This document shows, one piece after another, positions 1 through 9,492 of a DNA stretch of 64,000 nucleotides. The DNA is taken from assembly GCA_020633625.1 (NCBI GenBank), contig JACKDJ010000014.1:26001-90000 (forward strand), written 5' to 3'. This DNA is from Myxococcales bacterium (GTDB taxonomy: Bacteria > Myxococcota_A > Bradymonadia > REDH01). The notes under the pieces are model-generated. The model was not told where the DNA came from, did not search any database, and saw nothing but the letters and a program-made list of their open reading frames with translations. Positions within the stretch are counted from its first letter, which is position 1, and the number at the start of each line of letters is the position of its first letter. A program made the position numbers and the translations under genes.

Positions 1-298
1 GTCCGTCGGGGACCAGGAGCGACATGCCGATCGAGGCGGGGACGAACCGACGGCGCTTGGGCTCGGGGTCAGCGTCGTGCGCGTCTTCTGACGCCACGTC
101 ATCGCCGGCGCCCTCTTGCTCGTCCTCGTCGGGGGAGTCCAGCTCGCGGTCTTCCTCTGGGGCGATGAAACCGGTGAGGTACCAGCGCGAAGGCGACATC
201 TCGAGCACCTCGCGCTCGCGCGAAGGGTCGAAGGGTCCGACCAGATCGGCTTCGAGCGTGCGGACCAGGTGGTCCCGAACGGCGACGGCTGGGGTCAC
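1..298 (-). CDS. drmA: DISARM helicase DrmA, N-terminal fragment
   Basis: Partial gene: only the first 99 codons lie in the window and the rest runs off the left edge. The reading frame starts at a GTG at 298, preceded by GGGAGAG about 5 bases away. The translation begins MTPAVAVRDHLVRTLEADLV and continues with PSRWYLTGFIAPEED, an acidic stretch, and RRFVPASIGMSLLVPDG. This layout (VRDxLV..LxxDLxGP, PSRWYLTGF, acidic spacer, PxSxGxSxLV) is how I recognise the DrmA N terminus. DrmA is the large helicase that forms the DISARM core with DrmB and loads on phage DNA. Its place after drmD and drmMI on the same strand fits class 1 DISARM. The open frames listed elsewhere in this stretch look like shadows. 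The helicase domain itself is outside the window and cannot be checked. Confidence 0.82.
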   Translation of the reverse strand, partial: MTPAVAVRDHLVRTLEADLVGPFDPSREREVLEMSPSRWYLTGFIAPEEDRELDSPDEDEQEGAGDDVASEDAHDADPEPKRRRFVPASIGMSLLVPDG

Positions 299-462
299 TG
301 GCTCTCCCGAGGTTCGACGTCTGCGGAGCGTGCCCGATCCGCGCCGACAAGTGAAGCGCGACGGCTGACCGCGGAGGCGGATCAACCGGATCGATGGGCG
401 CTTGACGCGGCCCTCGTGGCGATGCAGCTAGTGTCGCTCCAATCCACGTGCAGAGGAACGAG

Positions 463-1380
463 ATGGCCCGGGTGCTCTCCTGTCTGATGGCGATAGCGCT
501 GCTCGCAGGCTGCGGCGGTGACGACGGCTACCCTCTCTACGACCCGACCTACTCCGGTGGCGGACAGACGACGTCTTGTGGCACCAACGCGCACGACGAC
601 GGCTTCGGAACCTGCGTGTGCGTCACCGGCTACGACTGGTGTTCTGAGGACCTCTCGGACACCAACTGCTGCGCGCCCGCAGCGGAGACGTACGGCGAGA
701 TCATCGTCAGCTACCAGGGCGCAGACGACGAAGGCCTCCAGTCCATCGAGGACCGCCTGCGACCGCGCGGCCTGTTCGAAGCCGTCGCGAGCAGCTACAC
801 GAACGCGCTCGCCTTCCCCGAGGACCTGTACCTGATGGGCGGCGAGTGCGGCTTCGTCAACGCGTTGTACACACGAGCGAACGGTAGCGCCGCCGTCCTG
901 ATGTGCTACGACCTGTACGCGTTCATCCTGAACACGTTCGCGACGCGCTTCGAGGCGGCCGACGCCCAGATTCTCGCTGACCACACGTGGGCGTTCGTTC
1001 TCCTCCATGAGCTCGGGCACGCCCTGATCGACATCTTCGACCTTCCGGTCGTAGCGGCCGAGGAGGACGCGGCGGACTCGTTCTCGGTCGTCAACCTGGT
1101 AGCAATGGGCCGCGCGGACGCCGCGGAGAGCGCCGCGGCCTTCTGGTTCCTGGCCGACGACCACCAGGATCTCCCCGAGGAGCTGGCCGACGAGCACTCG
1201 CTGAACCGGCAGCGCTTCTACGACATCCTCTGCCTCGTCTACGGCTCCGACCCGACGACATACGCGTCGATGGGCACGCAGTTCCCGGACATGGCCGGGC
1301 GGCTCCCGCGCTGCGAGGACGAGTGGGAGAGCGCGCGCACGAGTTGGAACGAGCTCCTGGCGCCACACGCCCGGCCATAG
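463..1380 (+). CDS. DUF4344-like putative metallopeptidase lipoprotein
   Basis: A 305-residue protein. I chose ATG 463 because AGAGGA lies 5 bases upstream and the protein then begins with a compact lipoprotein signal, MARVLSCLMAIALLAGC; a GTG at 448 is the alternative. A Cys-rich segment follows. Around residues 183-190 is LLHELGHALI, then a second conserved block with EEDAADSFS. That is the HExxH zinc site plus the EEDAAD segment of DUF4344 putative metallopeptidases. The predicted site is a periplasmic or surface lipoprotein, and the substrate is unknown. It points opposite to drmMI and drmA and fills the gap between them: 20 bases to the drmMI stop and 164 bases from the drmA start. A minus-strand open frame over the same DNA (382-1404) lacks any recognisable domain and is rejected. 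Confidence 0.8.
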   Translation: MARVLSCLMAIALLAGCGGDDGYPLYDPTYSGGGQTTSCGTNAHDDGFGTCVCVTGYDWCSEDLSDTNCCAPAAETYGEIIVSYQGADDEGLQSIEDRLRPRGLFEAVASSYTNALAFPEDLYLMGGECGFVNALYTRANGSAAVLMCYDLYAFILNTFATRFEAADAQILADHTWAFVLLHELGHALIDIFDLPVVAAEEDAADSFSVVNLVAMGRADAAESAAAFWFLADDHQDLPEELADEHSLNRQRFYDILCLVYGSDPTTYASMGTQFPDMAGRLPRCEDEWESARTSWNELLAPHARP

Positions 1381-1400
1381 TCGCCGATCCCGACGCTTGT

Positions 1401-4400
1401 TCAACTCTTGTCCGAGTCGTCACCAAAGAGGTCTGGCTGACCATACACGGGGCCGCGTGGGCCGGCGGGGGTGCCCGCCCCTGCTTCCCGCTCCTCGGCG
1501 GCTCGCGCGGCGTTGAGCGCAAACAGCCGGTCGATGATCTCGCCTTCGAAGCGCCGCTTCGCGTCCGCCTCGCCTGGGCTCGCGGGATCCTGGAAGGCCG
1601 GCGGCTCCAAGTCGCTCCAGCCGTACGCCGCCAGCACCACGCGATCCATCTGCTCGTGCAGCTCACGCAGGTGGACGATCTCGGCGTCGTCGCACGCCGG
1701 ATCGCGGAGCCGGTTGTACGTCGTCGTCAGTCCAACGTCCGTCGCCACCATGTAGCTGGCGCGCGCCGCGTACAGGGCATCGCCCGCCTGCTCGACCTCC
1801 GAGCCGGCCGCGAGCGTGTGCGGGGCAGGGAACGGGAAGTTCTCGAAGCAATCAGTGGCGGAGTATCGAAGATCAGACTTCATGGACGACGACAGCGTCC
1901 AGGACCATCTGACATGCACGCTGGACTGTAGGACTGCGAACTCCGCGGTGCCTGAAAGCGGGAACACGAAGAGCTGTTCCGAGAATACGCGATCCGTCGA
2001 CTGGAACGAGAACATGCAGTGCTTGCTGACGCGCGCTGTCACAAGACATCGTGAGAGCTTCGTGAGCGCACGGTAGAGCTCCACCCGCTTCTCACCAAAC
2101 TGCCACCAGAGGCGACGATAGATGTCGCGATTGTTCCGATCGCGCTCCGGCTTCGCCAGCTCGCGCACCCGCCCGATCAGGTCCGGCCACTGCTCCGCCT
2201 CTTCGAGCGTCATCTGGCCGAAGTTGATGACGTAGCGCTCGAAGTCCTGGGTCGGCGACGAATTGACCTCCTGGCCCCCGATGTACGGGAAGATCCGCTC
2301 GGCGTTGCGTGGGTCGCGCGCGCCGAGCTCGTCGCGCTCCTCCGGCGTCAGCGTGAAGCCCATCCCCAAGACGATGCTGCCCTGGAAGCTCTTCCCCGCG
2401 TTTGCACGCAGCGCGACCGGGTCCGGCCGCTCGGGTCGTGGCGCCAGCCGGCTGTTCAGGGCGGCCACGGCGAGCCCGTTGAGCCGCAGCTCCCCGACGT
2501 GCGACCGACACTCTCCGCGGGCGAGGTGGACCGTGCTGATCGTGACGCCGGCCTCTCCGGGCCACGGCATGGAGTCGACGGCGTCGTAGAGGACCGCGCC
2601 GTCACCGACGATCCGCTGCAGTCCCGTCGCGCGCGTGTCGCCCTGACCGATCGTGTTCGTCGCGATCAGCCCCGCCGTGCCGTGCTCGCCGAGGTAGTGC
2701 GCGGCGCGAAGGAAGAAGTGCGCCGAGAGGTCCGCGTTCCCGTGGGCGCCGGGGTGCACGGCCTGCAGCCACTCGATGTAGTGTGGGCCGCCCGAGGCCG
2801 CGATGTTGTTCTTGCCACCGAACGGCGGGTTCCCAACGAAACAATCGAACCATGCGGCCTTGCCCAACCGGCCGCTCGCCAGCGGGTCCGGTCGCTCGCC
2901 GGCGAACACCTCTGGGAACTCCAGCATCCAGTGAAGCGGCGTGAGCTGCGCTCGCGCCTCGGCCTGCCACAGGTGAAGCTGGGCCGTCGGCGACTCGCGG
3001 CTGGCGAGCCAGTCGAGCACTTCCCCGCGCCGGTTCTGGAGCGCGGCCTTGCGCTCCTGGCGGCGCTCGACCGCGAAGAACGCTCCGACGACGACGTCGG
3101 CGAGCAGTCGCGCGCGCTCCATCGCGTCGTCGGCGTCGCGCAGCAGCCACACCTTACGCTGGGCGTCGACCGCGGAGCGGCTCTGGGCGAGGTCGAGAAT
3201 CTCCCGGCGCAGCCGCAGCGCGCGCTCGATCGCTTCGTTGAGCTCGCGCTGGACGATCAGCTGCTGCTTTCCCCCTTCCCACGAAAGGGCCTGGATCTGG
3301 TTGATGTCGAGTCCCACCAGCGCGTCGCCATGTCGCAGCGCGTGGTCGACGAACGTGAACGGCTGGTCTGCCGCGAGCGTGACGAGCCACATCGACAGCT
3401 TGGCAAGATCGACGGCGAACCGATTCTTGTCGACACCATACAAGCACCGCTGCGCGACGAGCCGGCGGGCGTGCAAGACGGGGTCCCCGTGCTCGTCGCC
3501 GACCTGCTCGACGACGCCTTCGCGGGTCCACGCGGCGACGACCTCGTCTGCGAGGACGCGGCAGGTCTCGACGAGGAACGCGCCCGACCCCATCGCGGGA
3601 TCGCAGATCTTGAGCGCCAGCAGCGACTCCGCCGTCCGCTCCGGGCCCATCGTCGCAAACAGCGGCTCGAGGGCACGCCGCACCATCCTCGAAGAGAGGG
3701 ACCGCGGGGTGTAGTGCGAGCTCGTCCGACGCCGCTCCGTCCCGGGCTGCAGCACCAGGCGGTTCTCTTCGCGCCGCTTCGTGCCGCTGCGCCTCTCGGC
3801 CTCGAGCGCAGCGAGGCGCTCGGCGTCATCCTCGGCGGCGCCCCAAGCAGCGGCCAGCGCGGTCGCTCGCGCAGACGACAGCCCCGCCTCCTCTCGCAGC
3901 CATGCCACACGCTGAGCTGACGGCACCGACGCGAGCGCGTCGACGGTGACCCAAACGCCATAGTCCCGCAGACAGACCGCGGCGGCGTCGAGCCGCGCCA
4001 CATGGTAGCCCATCAGGCGTTCATACACGCTCCCAATCTGCTCAACGTCGAGAGCCTGATAGCTCAGGCGCTGCCCATCGAGAATGAGCAGCCGACGCAG
4101 CACGCCATAGACGGTGGCGTCGTGGATGGCAGGGGTCCGAACGGTCGCACGCTCCTCGGGCAGCCGCGGCGCGGGCTCGCCGACACGGCGCCCCTCGAGG
4201 AACGGAAAGAGCTCGGGATCAAACAACATCCCGTGTCGCGGAGGCGTCCGCAGATCTCCGAACGTCATCCCGTGGTAGACGGCCCTGAAGAGGGCGAGCA
4301 GCCGCGGCCAGGCCCCGAACCGCTCGTGCATCGTATCGGCGTGCGTCGCTGCATCCTCGTGCAGCTGTTCCCACAGCCCCAGGACGCCGAGGTGCGTGCC

Positions 4401-5345
4401 GTACAGGGGGGCATCGACCGGCATCAAGCCGCGATCCTCGGCGTAGAGCAGAAAGACCAGGCGCAACAGCACGGTGAGCAGCGCCCGGTAGACGTGGTCG
4501 TCGTCGACCTCGAGTGCAGCGCTCAGCGCTCCGCCGTCGCCCCGCTCTTCGCACTCTTCGAAGCCGGCCAGCAGCAGCTCGATGGCCTCGAAGACCTGCC
4601 GAGCGAGCTCCGCGGTGACGTCGGCTTGCCGGCGTCGACTGTCGCGCAGGATCGCGTGGAGATCCCGATCGGGAGATGTGAAGACCGTCTGCGCAGAGAG
4701 GAGCGAGAGCAAGCCGCCGAAGATGTCTTGGCCGCCGGGTCCCGCCATGTCGCGGATGCCGAACGTGATCGCGCCCGAGGCCTCTCCGTGGGGGGCCACG
4801 ACGAGACGGAGCACGTCACCGTTGAACAGCAGCCCCACCGGGACCTGAACGTGACGGAGCAGTCGCTCGAACTTCGCCGCCGGAGGGTAGTGCCACTCAC
4901 CAGTGGTCGTCTCGGGGCGGTCCAGGTCGAGCCCGGAGGGGAGCTCCCACGCGAGCCACACGTACCCGCGGCCGGCGCCCGGCGACGCCGCCTCGCGCTC
5001 CAGCTCCGCGGTGTCGGGCGGCGCGACCCGGCGGAGCGCCCGCGTGGGACGCAGGTGCTGCCGCCCCTCGGGCACCCACAGCGACAGCTCGTCGGGGAGC
5101 ACCCCGTCGAAGTCGAAGTCGCCCTCTTCGTAGCCGAGAATCTCGAGCAGCGGGGTCAGGCTTGGGAGCCGCTGGGCGCCGCTTTGGCCGTCGATGAGCG
5201 CAGACCGCAGCGCAGCGTGCTCCACGCGAGTCGCGGGACGGGCACACTGCGCGTCGACCAGGGCCGGGACCGAGACGACGAGCCCCTGAATCGGCTGGAC
5301 CATGCCGAGCCAGGTTTCGTGAAACCGCCGGTCGATGTGACTCAC
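1401..5345 (-). CDS. drmMI: DISARM class 1 adenine methylase DrmMI
   Basis: A 1314-residue Eco57I-type N6-adenine DNA methylase. The SAM-binding motif is near residue 581 (CDPAMGSGAFLVE) and the catalytic NPPF motif near residue 838 (VGNPPFGGKNN). A long N-terminal part of about 500 residues and a C-terminal target-recognition-like part flank the methylase core. In DISARM this enzyme marks host DNA so that the DrmA/DrmB machinery spares it. The start is a GTG at 5345 whose GTGA overlaps the drmD stop, so the two are translationally coupled. The length and the NPPF site fit class 1 DrmMI rather than the cytosine methylase DrmMII of class 2. A BREX PglX or stand-alone type IIG enzyme would look similar; the drmD and drmA neighbours decide for DISARM. 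Confidence 0.88.
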   Translation of the reverse strand: MSHIDRRFHETWLGMVQPIQGLVVSVPALVDAQCARPATRVEHAALRSALIDGQSGAQRLPSLTPLLEILGYEEGDFDFDGVLPDELSLWVPEGRQHLRPTRALRRVAPPDTAELEREAASPGAGRGYVWLAWELPSGLDLDRPETTTGEWHYPPAAKFERLLRHVQVPVGLLFNGDVLRLVVAPHGEASGAITFGIRDMAGPGGQDIFGGLLSLLSAQTVFTSPDRDLHAILRDSRRRQADVTAELARQVFEAIELLLAGFEECEERGDGGALSAALEVDDDHVYRALLTVLLRLVFLLYAEDRGLMPVDAPLYGTHLGVLGLWEQLHEDAATHADTMHERFGAWPRLLALFRAVYHGMTFGDLRTPPRHGMLFDPELFPFLEGRRVGEPAPRLPEERATVRTPAIHDATVYGVLRRLLILDGQRLSYQALDVEQIGSVYERLMGYHVARLDAAAVCLRDYGVWVTVDALASVPSAQRVAWLREEAGLSSARATALAAAWGAAEDDAERLAALEAERRSGTKRREENRLVLQPGTERRRTSSHYTPRSLSSRMVRRALEPLFATMGPERTAESLLALKICDPAMGSGAFLVETCRVLADEVVAAWTREGVVEQVGDEHGDPVLHARRLVAQRCLYGVDKNRFAVDLAKLSMWLVTLAADQPFTFVDHALRHGDALVGLDINQIQALSWEGGKQQLIVQRELNEAIERALRLRREILDLAQSRSAVDAQRKVWLLRDADDAMERARLLADVVVGAFFAVERRQERKAALQNRRGEVLDWLASRESPTAQLHLWQAEARAQLTPLHWMLEFPEVFAGERPDPLASGRLGKAAWFDCFVGNPPFGGKNNIAASGGPHYIEWLQAVHPGAHGNADLSAHFFLRAAHYLGEHGTAGLIATNTIGQGDTRATGLQRIVGDGAVLYDAVDSMPWPGEAGVTISTVHLARGECRSHVGELRLNGLAVAALNSRLAPRPERPDPVALRANAGKSFQGSIVLGMGFTLTPEERDELGARDPRNAERIFPYIGGQEVNSSPTQDFERYVINFGQMTLEEAEQWPDLIGRVRELAKPERDRNNRDIYRRLWWQFGEKRVELYRALTKLSRCLVTARVSKHCMFSFQSTDRVFSEQLFVFPLSGTAEFAVLQSSVHVRWSWTLSSSMKSDLRYSATDCFENFPFPAPHTLAAGSEVEQAGDALYAARASYMVATDVGLTTTYNRLRDPACDDAEIVHLRELHEQMDRVVLAAYGWSDLEPPAFQDPASPGEADAKRRFEGEIIDRLFALNAARAAEEREAGAGTPAGPRGPVYGQPDLFGDDSDKS

Positions 5346-8300
5346 GACCGTGTCTCCGGCCAGAGGTAGAGGAGGCCGATCGGCTCGAGCCGGCGGGCTT
5401 GGACGTCGTAGAGGGCCCGCAGCTGGCTCGGCTCCTCGGAGCGCTCGCGCTCGATGTCACGCGACCGCTTCTCCATGTGGTCACGGTCGAGCTCGAGCTG
5501 TCGCCGCTGGATGCGGTCCTCGGGCGCAACGCTATCGAAGTCGATCGTCAGCTGCGCGACCAGCCCGCGGAGGCGAGTCTGCTGTCTGTCGAGGAGTGCA
5601 CGCAGATCGCTTGCCTCCTGCTCGCCCCGCGCGCGCAGCTTTACGACGGCGTCACGCGCGTTCGCCTCGGCCTCGTCGCGCACATGCGGCCAGAGGGTCG
5701 CGAAGTCCGCGCCGGCGACGGCCGCGACACGCGCACACACGCTCGCGGGGGTCACGAGCCGATCGAACCGGTCGCGGTACGCGTCGTCGAACAGCGAGAT
5801 CAGCTCGGCTTCGTGCGCAGGCGACACGGGCTCGAGGTGTGGCGGCTCGCGCGACTCGAGCCAGGGCGCGGCCACGCACACGAGCTCCTCGTGCAGACGC
5901 GAAGAGCCGCGGCCAAACAGCGACAGTCGCCCAAAAGCGAGTACGTGCGGCGTCGACAGTCGGGGTACGCGGGCGACCGCTACCCTGTGGAGCTCATCAC
6001 CGGCCCAGCCGTGCGCCAGAAAGCGCGACAGTACCCGTTGCGCGAGCGGGTGTGCGAGGTGAAGCTGGACCACATCCGCCCGCAGCCGACCGGCCGGCTC
6101 GAAGCTGACGGGCAGTGGCGCTCGCTTTCGGTGCTCCCACAGAGGCTCATCGCGACCACGAGGGGGGCGCGCAGAGTCGAGGGTCGCCTGCCAACCGTTT
6201 GGAAACTGCGGGAGCTGCCAGAGTCCGTCGCCGAGCGAGGCGAGGGGCGAGGTCCCGAGGGGCCTCTGGAGTGCGACGTTCATCCCGGTCTCGATCACCT
6301 TGTGAAAGAGGCCGGCGTCGTGGCCCAGCTGGCGTCGCGATCGGTCGAGCGTTCGGGCGGCGAGGTCGAGGTCTCGGCCCAGCGCAGCGGCGGCCCGCTG
6401 CGTCTCTAGCTCGGACGAGACGGCGCCGCGCCGCGCGCGCGCGCGAGCGTCTATCTCTTCGAGCCGGCCGATGGACGACTCGCGGATCCCGTCTGCGAGC
6501 TCGGCGGCGATGTCGTCCATGATCACTGCGCCGAGCGAGCCGAGCTCGCGCTGGATCACGTCGACCTTTCGGACGAGCGCGGCGAGCACGCGGTCCTCGG
6601 CACGCTGCGGGTAGACGAAGTAGTGACAGAACACCTCTGCCGCGGGCTGAAGCGCCCGGTCGATGCGGCCGTTCCGCTGCTCCATCCGAGCGGGATTCCA
6701 GGGGATGTCGAAGTGGAACAGGGTCGCGCAGGCGCCCTGCAGGTTCACGCCCTCGCGCGCGGCGTCCGTACAGAGGAGGATTCGCAGGGGGCTCTCGGAT
6801 GGCGCCGAATTGAACGCGCGCTGGACCTTGTCGCGGGCGTCGTCCGACATGCCGCCGTGAAAGACGCCGATGCGCTGGTCGGCGTCGGCGGTGTGAGCGA
6901 CGGCACCCGAGAGCTGGGTTCGAAGGTAGCGGAGCGTGTCGCCGTACTCGGTGAACACGAGCAGCCGAGTCTCCGACCACGTCGCGTCTGCTCCACAACC
7001 GGCGTCGAGCGCGACCGCGGGGCACTGGTGCCGGCGGATCCAGTCGAACAGGAGCCGTAGCTTCGCGTCAGGCCTGCTCCGCAGGCGGTCGGCGGCGGCC
7101 ACGAGCTCTTTGAGCAGCTCTGCGGGCACCGTCGTCGGGTCCAGCCCCATGCTCGCGCTCGCCGCTTCGTCGGCCTCCTCACGGTCGAGCGCGTCGTCGG
7201 ACTGCCCGTACGCTTCGAGATCGAGATCGAGCGAGGCTTGGGCGAGGCCCGAGCTGGACTGTGCCGGTCGGTCCTCGAGCGACTCCCGACGCAGGGCTCT
7301 CGCGTGCGCCGCGAGCGTTCGAGCGAAGGCCTCGACGGACGACAGGAGGCGCTTCTGAAGGTTCACGAAGACCAGGCGCGCGCGGCCGCTGGTTGGCTCG
7401 ACAGCCTGGCTGTAGGTGCGGAGGAGGGCCGCGAGCGTGAGCTCGTCGCCCTCGACTCCGCCGAGCTCGACCTCCGTTGCGGAGTCGCCGTCGATAGTGG
7501 TCGCGGCTCGCCAGCCGGTGGGATCGTGGCGCAGCCGATGCTCGACGATCCGACGCTGCGGGAACTCCTCGCCCAGCTTGCGCAGGTCTTCCTTGAGCCG
7601 CCGAACCATCACAGGCTCGAGCTGGCGGGCATCGTCGACTGGCACACCGCGAGTGAAGCGCTGCGGATCCATGATCTCGAGCAGAGCGGAGAAGCTGTTC
7701 GAGTGTCCGTTGTGCGGTGTCGCGGAGAGAAAGAGCCGGTTCTCGAACTTGGGTGCGACCTCGCGCACGACGCCTGTGAGCTGGCTGTCGACTGCGTACT
7801 CCGACGCGGTGCTCGGCGCCGCGTGGTGCGCCTCGTCGAGGATCAGCAGGCTCCGGGCCCGGCGTTCGCCGAGCTGTTGGAGCAGGGGGTCGCGGTGCTC
7901 GGGCCGCCTCAGCATCGGGTAAGAGACGATGAACCGGGAGTGCGTGGACCACGGGTTCACCGCGAAGCCGCGCTCCTTTCGCCGCTCCGAGACGAACGCG
8001 CGGGTGTAGATCTCGAAGCGCTGTCCGAACCGTCGCTCGAGCTCGTCGCGCCACTGGAGGGTGACCGACGCTGGGCAGACCACCAGCGTGAAGTCGACGC
8101 GCTGGCGGAGCGTGAGCTCCTGGAGCACGAGCCCCGCCTCGATCGTCTTCCCCAGCCCCACATCGTCGGCAATGAAGAGATTGGCTCGCGGCAGGCGCAG
8201 CGCCTTGGCGAGCGGGGTGAGCTGGTGGCTGAGCAGCTTGATCCCGGCACGGAACGGCGCCTGGAACAGGCCGGCGTCGGTAGCCGTGACCGCGTTCCAC

Positions 8301-8881
8301 CGAAGCGCGTAGTACCAAGCCGCGAAGAGGCGAGGGTCATCGGTCCCTCTCACGGCGCCGATCCCGTCGGCGTGCTGACGAAGGACCCGCGCGCCAAGCT
8401 CGAGCTCCCAGAGGACCTCGAGGGGCCGGCCCTGGTCGTCATCGTCGAGGCACGTCAGCGAGACCCGGGTCATGTCGTCGCCTGCGGCGCCGGCCTCCAC
8501 GTCCACGACGAGGTACTGTCGTTGTCGGCACACGACGAGGTCGCCGGGTTGCGGCAGCCCGTTGTCGGGGACGGCGGGCGCTGCCCGAAGGCGGGCGAGG
8601 TCGGCGTCCAAGTCGGCCGCCGCGAGGATCCGCTCGACGAGGTCGACGAGGGCACGCCCGCTGTCGGGCAGGCCATGCGCGCGGCACGCGGCGCGGAGCT
8701 CGTCGCGCGTGAGCTCGTGCAAGACCTCGTACATCTGCCCGCGCACGTCGTGCGCGAACCGCCGCGCCTGCTCGGCCTTCGCGAGGGAGCTGGGCACGAC
8801 GGCGCCGAACTCGCGCGCCACCTCTGCGATGCGAGCTTGAGTCAGCGTCTCGACGACGGTCTGTACGGTAGGCGCGAGCAT
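5342..8881 (-). CDS. drmD: DISARM SNF2-like helicase DrmD
   Basis: A 1179-residue SNF2-family ATPase. Walker A is DDVGLGKTIEAGL near residue 243, the DEAH box is LLILDEAHHAAPS near 347, and motifs V-VI are TDAAREGVNLQG and RMEQRNGRIDR after residue 700. The region before the helicase core has LPQPGDLVVCRQRQYLVVDV, as in class 1 DrmD. A long coiled or charged C-terminal part (about 900-1179) follows. The frame is open upstream to 9241, but those 120 codons are low-complexity and unlike the family. ATG 8881 (MLAPTVQTVVETLTQ) is therefore preferred, although no clear ribosome site precedes it. The stop overlaps the drmMI start by 4 bases. DrmD defines class 1 DISARM; its exact role in defence is less clear than that of DrmA and DrmB. 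Confidence 0.88.
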   Translation of the reverse strand: MLAPTVQTVVETLTQARIAEVAREFGAVVPSSLAKAEQARRFAHDVRGQMYEVLHELTRDELRAACRAHGLPDSGRALVDLVERILAAADLDADLARLRAAPAVPDNGLPQPGDLVVCRQRQYLVVDVEAGAAGDDMTRVSLTCLDDDDQGRPLEVLWELELGARVLRQHADGIGAVRGTDDPRLFAAWYYALRWNAVTATDAGLFQAPFRAGIKLLSHQLTPLAKALRLPRANLFIADDVGLGKTIEAGLVLQELTLRQRVDFTLVVCPASVTLQWRDELERRFGQRFEIYTRAFVSERRKERGFAVNPWSTHSRFIVSYPMLRRPEHRDPLLQQLGERRARSLLILDEAHHAAPSTASEYAVDSQLTGVVREVAPKFENRLFLSATPHNGHSNSFSALLEIMDPQRFTRGVPVDDARQLEPVMVRRLKEDLRKLGEEFPQRRIVEHRLRHDPTGWRAATTIDGDSATEVELGGVEGDELTLAALLRTYSQAVEPTSGRARLVFVNLQKRLLSSVEAFARTLAAHARALRRESLEDRPAQSSSGLAQASLDLDLEAYGQSDDALDREEADEAASASMGLDPTTVPAELLKELVAAADRLRSRPDAKLRLLFDWIRRHQCPAVALDAGCGADATWSETRLLVFTEYGDTLRYLRTQLSGAVAHTADADQRIGVFHGGMSDDARDKVQRAFNSAPSESPLRILLCTDAAREGVNLQGACATLFHFDIPWNPARMEQRNGRIDRALQPAAEVFCHYFVYPQRAEDRVLAALVRKVDVIQRELGSLGAVIMDDIAAELADGIRESSIGRLEEIDARARARRGAVSSELETQRAAAALGRDLDLAARTLDRSRRQLGHDAGLFHKVIETGMNVALQRPLGTSPLASLGDGLWQLPQFPNGWQATLDSARPPRGRDEPLWEHRKRAPLPVSFEPAGRLRADVVQLHLAHPLAQRVLSRFLAHGWAGDELHRVAVARVPRLSTPHVLAFGRLSLFGRGSSRLHEELVCVAAPWLESREPPHLEPVSPAHEAELISLFDDAYRDRFDRLVTPASVCARVAAVAGADFATLWPHVRDEAEANARDAVVKLRARGEQEASDLRALLDRQQTRLRGLVAQLTIDFDSVAPEDRIQRRQLELDRDHMEKRSRDIERERSEEPSQLRALYDVQARRLEPIGLLYLWPETRS

Positions 8882-9008
8882 GGGCGGCCCCGACGTAGGC
8901 GAGTGCGTGGTTATCTCGCGGTGGCGGGCTGAACTCAAGGGGTGGGCGCTCGCGGGGGGCGTGGGTGAGCCGCCCCAACCCAGGCAAATTGCTCCTCGCG
9001 AGCGCGCC

Positions 9009-9034
9009 CACGCGTGCGCGTGCACGCGTGCGCG
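9009..9034. other. Alternating purine-pyrimidine (Z-DNA-prone) tract upstream of drmD
   Basis: Twenty-six bases alternate strictly between pyrimidine and purine and contain two direct copies of ACGCGTGCGCG (9010-9020 and 9024-9034). The tract lies about 130 bases upstream of the drmD start, inside the presumed promoter region of the DISARM operon. Such tracts favour left-handed DNA under negative supercoiling. A regulatory role is only inferred. The rest of 8882-9492 holds no gene I can support. It includes an AT-richer patch around 9318-9400, unusual for this genome and a plausible promoter or entry site. Confidence 0.4.
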
Positions 9035-9492
9035 AGCATAGTAGCCCACCGGCGACTGCCGGCGGTCCGCAGCGCCCGCGGTGCGTGCGCGGCGAGGGCG
9101 ACGGCTCAAGTCAGCGCCAACACCGGGCCCGCGCCACGCACGCAAGGGCGCCCGAGAGGTGCGGCCGCGGGCGTCGCGGGGGCCTGGTCCGGGCCGGCAC
9201 ACCGCCACGGATCGTCGCGAAAAAGCGACACACTCGATCAAGAGTCACTTGCGCCGGTCTCCGCGGTCGGGTAGGGTCCCCGTACCGCTCGTACGGCCGT
9301 AGTCGCGTGCGCGCGACCGAACTTAAGAGTTATACGGCTTTCGGTTTATTTTTTAGCCATCGTGTATTCGGTTTCCGCCTTCGCGGAATTCGCATGACAG
9401 TTTAGCGAAAGCGCGTTCGGGTCTTCATCCCGTTGCGCCTAACGTACTCTCGTCTTGTCGAATCGCCGACCGCATGTTCGCCGCATTCGAGC

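Noticed and set aside
382..1404. Minus-strand 340-codon frame that would bridge drmMI and drmA
   Set aside because: It has no recognisable motif and overlaps the HELGH lipoprotein gene, which has a signal peptide and ribosome site. It also overlaps both ends of neighbouring features.
4002..5369. Plus-strand 455-codon frame opposite drmMI
   Set aside because: Shadow of the methylase gene; no domain and typical antisense composition.
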